From an uncultured Draconibacterium sp. (GTDB taxonomy: Bacteria > Bacteroidota > Bacteroidia > Bacteroidales > Prolixibacteraceae): 64,000 nt of DNA. The stretch's first letter is position 1. The number at the start of each line of letters is the position of its first letter. The notes below the pieces were generated by a model. That model was given only the letters and a program-made list of their open reading frames with translations, was not told where the DNA came from and ran no database searches. Position numbers and translations under genes: made by a program. Below, in pieces: positions 61,184-64,000 of this stretch. The DNA lies in contig NZ_OY776411.1 in the NCBI RefSeq assembly GCF_963675585.1, forward strand, positions 811,001 through 875,000. Reading direction: 5' to 3'.

Positions 61184-61912
61184 TTATACGTTTATTCCTA
61201 AGTTTTCACCACCATCGGCAAACAAGAGTTGCCCGGTTAAATATTCGTTGTTTAAAATATAATCGATGCTTTTCAGAATTGGATCCAATCCGCCGGGACG
61301 CTTCATCGGAATGCCTTTTGCGAGATCCTGCAGGTAGTTTTCATCTTCGTGTTCAGGAGCCAGAGTAACACCGGGCGCAATGGCATTTACCCGAATTTCA
61401 GGAGCAAATTCCAAGGCCGCCATTTGGGTTAAATCCCAAAGTCCTTTTTTTGAAAGAGAATAAGCTGCAAAATTCGATTTATTGGATGAAATCCGGGTGT
61501 CAACCAGATTTATTATGTTTCCCGATTTACACAAGTTCGCAAAATCGCGCATTAAAAAAAAGGGAGCTTTCAGGTTTACATCCAGCTGACTGTTAAATAA
61601 ATCAAGCGATGTAGCATTTATATATGCTTTGTTGAAAACCGATGCATTGTTCACCAGCAAATCAAAAGGTCCGAAATCGGCTACTAATTTCGGGATCAGC
61701 TCCAGCACTTCATCTATATTCGACAAATCGGCTTTCACCATGTGAAAATGCTGTTCGGGGAATTTTGTAGAAAGCTCAGCAAGCAACAATTCTGCAGCTG
61801 TGGCCGATGTATTGTAGTGTACAAAAATGTTCCAGCCGCCCTTTGCCAGGTGTTCGGCAATGGCTTTTCCAATTCGTTTTGATGAGCCGCTTACAAGTGC
61901 TGTATGTTCCAT
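61184..61912 (-). CDS. short-chain dehydrogenase, pteridine reductase/FolM-like
   Basis: 242 residues, SDR fold. Cofactor motif 'ALVSGSSKRIGKAIAEHL' has the SxxKRxG form of pteridine reductases (NADPH preference); 'LVNNASVF', 'YSLSKKGLWDLTQMAALEFAP', 'VNAIAPGV', 'DGGENLGINV'. The position 3 bp before folB in a pterin operon supports dihydropteridine/dihydrofolate reductase activity like FolM or PTR1. Confidence 0.85.
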   Translation of the reverse strand: MEHTALVSGSSKRIGKAIAEHLAKGGWNIFVHYNTSATAAELLLAELSTKFPEQHFHMVKADLSNIDEVLELIPKLVADFGPFDLLVNNASVFNKAYINATSLDLFNSQLDVNLKAPFFLMRDFANLCKSGNIINLVDTRISSNKSNFAAYSLSKKGLWDLTQMAALEFAPEIRVNAIAPGVTLAPEHEDENYLQDLAKGIPMKRPGGLDPILKSIDYILNNEYLTGQLLFADGGENLGINV

Positions 61913-61969
61913 TCTGAAAAGTTAGCTAATATTTTGCATTTATAACGCGCGTACTTCACAGAAGTTCAT

Positions 61970-61999
61970 AAAAAAAGGCCTGGTAAACCAGACCTTTTG
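61970..61999 (-). terminator. intrinsic terminator after ribE
   Basis: On the minus strand AAAGGTCTGGT and ACCAGGCCTTT form a stem (one mismatch) followed by a run of T, 19 bp after the ribE stop. Confidence 0.85.
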
Positions 62000-62017
62000 A
62001 ATATTGTTTTTTGAATT

Positions 62018-62629
62018 CTATCGATTGAATGAATTCAGTTTACTCAAATATTTTCCGATAATATCGAACTCGAGGTTGATTACCGAACCTTCTTTAAAAG
62101 TATGGAAATTGGTTACTTCCTGGGTAAAAGGAATAATGGCTACCTGAAACGAATTGTCTTTTGAGTTGACAACTGTAAGACTAACTCCGTTAACGGTTAC
62201 TGAACCTTTTTCAACCGTCATGTATCCTTTTTGTGCAGCTTCCAGATCAAAATCGTACTCAAAAGTATAGTACCAGCTACCATCGGCTTCCTCCACTTTT
62301 GTGCAGGTGGCGGTTTGGTCAACATGGCCTTGCACAATGTGTCCGTCCAAACGACCGTTCATCATCATACTACGCTCAAGATTTACTTTCGAACCCACTT
62401 CGAGCAAGCCTAAATTCGATTTAATAAGTGTTTCCTTAATTGCGGTAACCTTGTATAATTTTTCGGCTTTGTCCACCCAAACCACAGTTAAACACACGCC
62501 ATTGTGCGATAAACTCTGGTCAACCTTTAATTCGTCGGCAAACGAACAAGTTAAAGTAAAATGTACATTCTCCTGATCTTTTTCAACAGCTACAACTGTT
62601 CCGTATTCTTCAACTATTCCTGAAAACAT
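62018..62629 (-). CDS. ribE: riboflavin synthase alpha chain
   Basis: 203 residues with the two lumazine-binding repeats: 'MFSGIVEEYGTV', 'SHNGVCLTVV', 'KVNLERSM', then 'GHIVQGHVDQTATC', 'VTVNGVSLTVV', 'NLEFDIIGKYL'. It dismutates two 6,7-dimethyl-8-ribityllumazine to riboflavin. Has its own terminator. No FMN riboswitch seen upstream. Confidence 0.95.
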   Translation of the reverse strand: MFSGIVEEYGTVVAVEKDQENVHFTLTCSFADELKVDQSLSHNGVCLTVVWVDKAEKLYKVTAIKETLIKSNLGLLEVGSKVNLERSMMMNGRLDGHIVQGHVDQTATCTKVEEADGSWYYTFEYDFDLEAAQKGYMTVEKGSVTVNGVSLTVVNSKDNSFQVAIIPFTQEVTNFHTFKEGSVINLEFDIIGKYLSKLNSFNR

Positions 62630-62734
62630 AATTAGAGCCCCCTATATCCCCCAAAGGGGGACTTTTTGTTATTTATACTTTAAAAATTATCTCTTTCGAA
62701 AATGCCACCTCAACATTCCTCCCCTTCGGGAAGG
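62630..62734. other. short intergenic region with G/C palindromes
   Basis: Contains CCCCCAAAGGGGG (62650-62662) and a CTCCCC...GGGGAG type unit near 62715-62748 overlapping the cysS stop region. Belongs to the dispersed palindrome class seen elsewhere in the window. Confidence 0.5.
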
Positions 62735-64000
62735 TTAGGAGGGGCTTTTAATACTCCAATCTACACCCTCTTTGGTATCTTTTAACTCAATTCCAATGGT
62801 GTTTAATTCGTCGCGTATTTTATCGGCTGTTCCCCAATCTTTGTTTGCTTTTGCATCTTTCCGAAGCTGAATCAGCAACTCAACTGCACCGGCCAAAACT
62901 TCATTTTCTCCCGAGTCAGCTGCGTCTTCCACTTTCAAACCCAAAATATCAAAAACCATGGTTGAATAGAAGGACTTTAATTCGTCCAGATCGGTGGCAG
63001 AAATTTTTTCAGTACCGGCTTTTACCGAGTTTATCATTTTTACACCATCAAAAAGGTGCGCAATTGCAATCGGACTGTTTAAATCATCGTTTAAAGCTTC
63101 AAAACATTTCTGTTTTAACGATTCAATTTCAACCGTTGAAGTCTCCGTTGCCGTCAACTCATTTAAGGTTTTTATGGCTGTCATTAAACGCTCAAGTCCT
63201 TTTTCTGAAGCTTGCAGTGCTTCGTTCGAAAAGTTAATGGTACTGCGGTAATGTGCCTGTAAAATAAAAAACCGGATGGTCATTGGCGAATAGGCCTGTT
63301 CCAGAATTTCATGCGAACCTGTAAACAATTCATCCAAAGTAATGAAGTTACCCAGCGAACGCGCCATTTTCTGCCCATTGATGGTTATCATGTTGTTGTG
63401 CATCCAGTACTGAACGCTTTCGTCGCCACGACTGGCCGTATTTTGCGCAATCTCACATTCGTGATGCGGGAAAGTCAAGTCCATTCCTCCCCCATGAATG
63501 TCAAATTTTTCGCCCAAATACTTCGTGCTCATCGCCGAACACTCCAAATGCCAGCCCGGAAATCCATCACTCCATTTTGATGGCCAACGCATAATGTGTT
63601 CGGGCGCCGCTTTTTTCCAGAGGGCAAAATCAAAGGAATTTTTCTTCTCGCTTTGCCCGTCTAACTGGCGGGTATTGGTTTTTATATCATCCAGGTTTCT
63701 ACCCGAAAGTTTACCGTAATTGTAATCCTTGTTGTAACGTTCAACATCGAAATAAACAGAACCGTTGGCTTCGTAAGCGTATCCATTTTTAAGAATGGAG
63801 TCGATTACTTCCATTTGCTCGATAATATGACCCGATGCACGCGGTTCGATACTTGGGCGGATAATGTTTAAGTCATCCATGTTCCGATGAAAGGTATTCA
63901 TGTATTTCTGAACGACTTCCATTGGTTCCAGCTGCTCCAGTCGCGCCTTTTTTGTAATCCGATCTTCGCCTGCACCTTCCACTTCGTCTTCGAGATGCCC
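62735..64000 (-). CDS. cysS: cysteinyl-tRNA synthetase, 5' end outside window
   Basis: 422 codons remain; the frame is open through the right edge (64000), where '[15 protein letters not shown]' corresponds to the region just after the HIGH-type active site start. Visible: '[24 protein letters not shown]', '[10 protein letters not shown]', '[18 protein letters not shown]', '[16 protein letters not shown]', '[16 protein letters not shown]' (KMSKS-type motif as KMARS), and the DALR-type C-terminal domain. The N-terminal ~65-75 residues lie beyond the window. Confidence 0.95.
   Translation of the reverse strand, partial: GHLEDEVEGAGEDRITKKARLEQLEPMEVVQKYMNTFHRNMDDLNIIRPSIEPRASGHIIEQMEVIDSILKNGYAYEANGSVYFDVERYNKDYNYGKLSGRNLDDIKTNTRQLDGQSEKKNSFDFALWKKAAPEHIMRWPSKWSDGFPGWHLECSAMSTKYLGEKFDIHGGGMDLTFPHHECEIAQNTASRGDESVQYWMHNNMITINGQKMARSLGNFITLDELFTGSHEILEQAYSPMTIRFFILQAHYRSTINFSNEALQASEKGLERLMTAIKTLNELTATETSTVEIESLKQKCFEALNDDLNSPIAIAHLFDGVKMINSVKAGTEKISATDLDELKSFYSTMVFDILGLKVEDAADSGENEVLAGAVELLIQLRKDAKANKDWGTADKIRDELNTIGIELKDTKEGVDWSIKSPS

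Overview
The window is a Bacteroidota chromosome segment. Signs of this are the AT-rich translation starts without strong Shine-Dalgarno sites, TonB-dependent receptors with CarboxypepD_reg domains paired with DUF4249 lipoproteins, type IX secretion and gliding genes (gldH, porW/sprE, porX), BACON and SUMF1 domains, and TAnnTTTG-type promoter elements. The gene set and the intergenic palindromes look most like a Marinilabiliales/Prolixibacteraceae-type bacterium, but that rank is inference.

Layout. 1-14.4 kb, minus strand: a repeated surface locus of DUF4249 lipoprotein + TonB-dependent receptor pairs. Two further lipoprotein genes are each headed by the same ~350-bp leader (1723-2069 and 10631-10979). 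The locus is decaying: one lipoprotein has a stop at codon 3, the other a frameshift, and a beta-barrel gene is split by an intact IS21-family element (2435-5095) whose removal restores the frame exactly. 14.6-30 kb, plus strand: housekeeping and type IX secretion genes (ricT/PSP1, gldH, trmB, an alkyltransferase-like protein, mrp, porW/sprE, porX), then DUF819, DUF302, DoxX and DEAD-box genes, separated by low-complexity tandem repeats. 30-38 kb: a BACON/beta-propeller lipoprotein, a sigZ-arsM pair, a ThuA-like protein, an acyltransferase and repeat arrays.

38.4-45 kb is a defence island: vsr, a controller (C) gene with visible C-boxes, a C5-cytosine methyltransferase, a protein with two GHKL ATPase modules, a receiver-domain protein and an HNH endonuclease, most of them overlapping. 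This looks like a C-protein-timed restriction-modification operon with a built-in kinase/receiver-like pair. At 45.2-45.4 kb, in the 3' region of an unknown gene, sits a mirrored array of five CCTGT and five ACAGG sites at 20-21 bp spacing. From 46.4 to 48.3 kb there are five tandem ~200-290 bp repeats and a DUF559 endonuclease gene enclosed by the same repeat.

48.4-57.2 kb: a five-gene minus-strand operon (tetraheme cytochrome-SUMF1 fusion, Gfo/Idh/MocA oxidoreductase, GT2, GT-C/TPR membrane protein, small membrane protein), divergent from a transmembrane regulator with PLC-like, LamG and winged-helix/BTAD-like parts. 57.2-64 kb: tnaA, a HAD phosphatase, a pterin/folate operon (FolM-like, FolB, FolK), ribE and the 3' part of cysS. 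The folK gene has no start of its own: it is fused in frame behind a REP-associated tyrosine transposase (RAYT), and REP palindromes lie before, inside, at the junction of and after the fused gene.

The strongest candidates for something undescribed are the RAYT-HPPK fusion, the GHKL/receiver-containing R-M operon, the leader-linked lipoprotein/TonB modules, and the mirrored CCTGT array.
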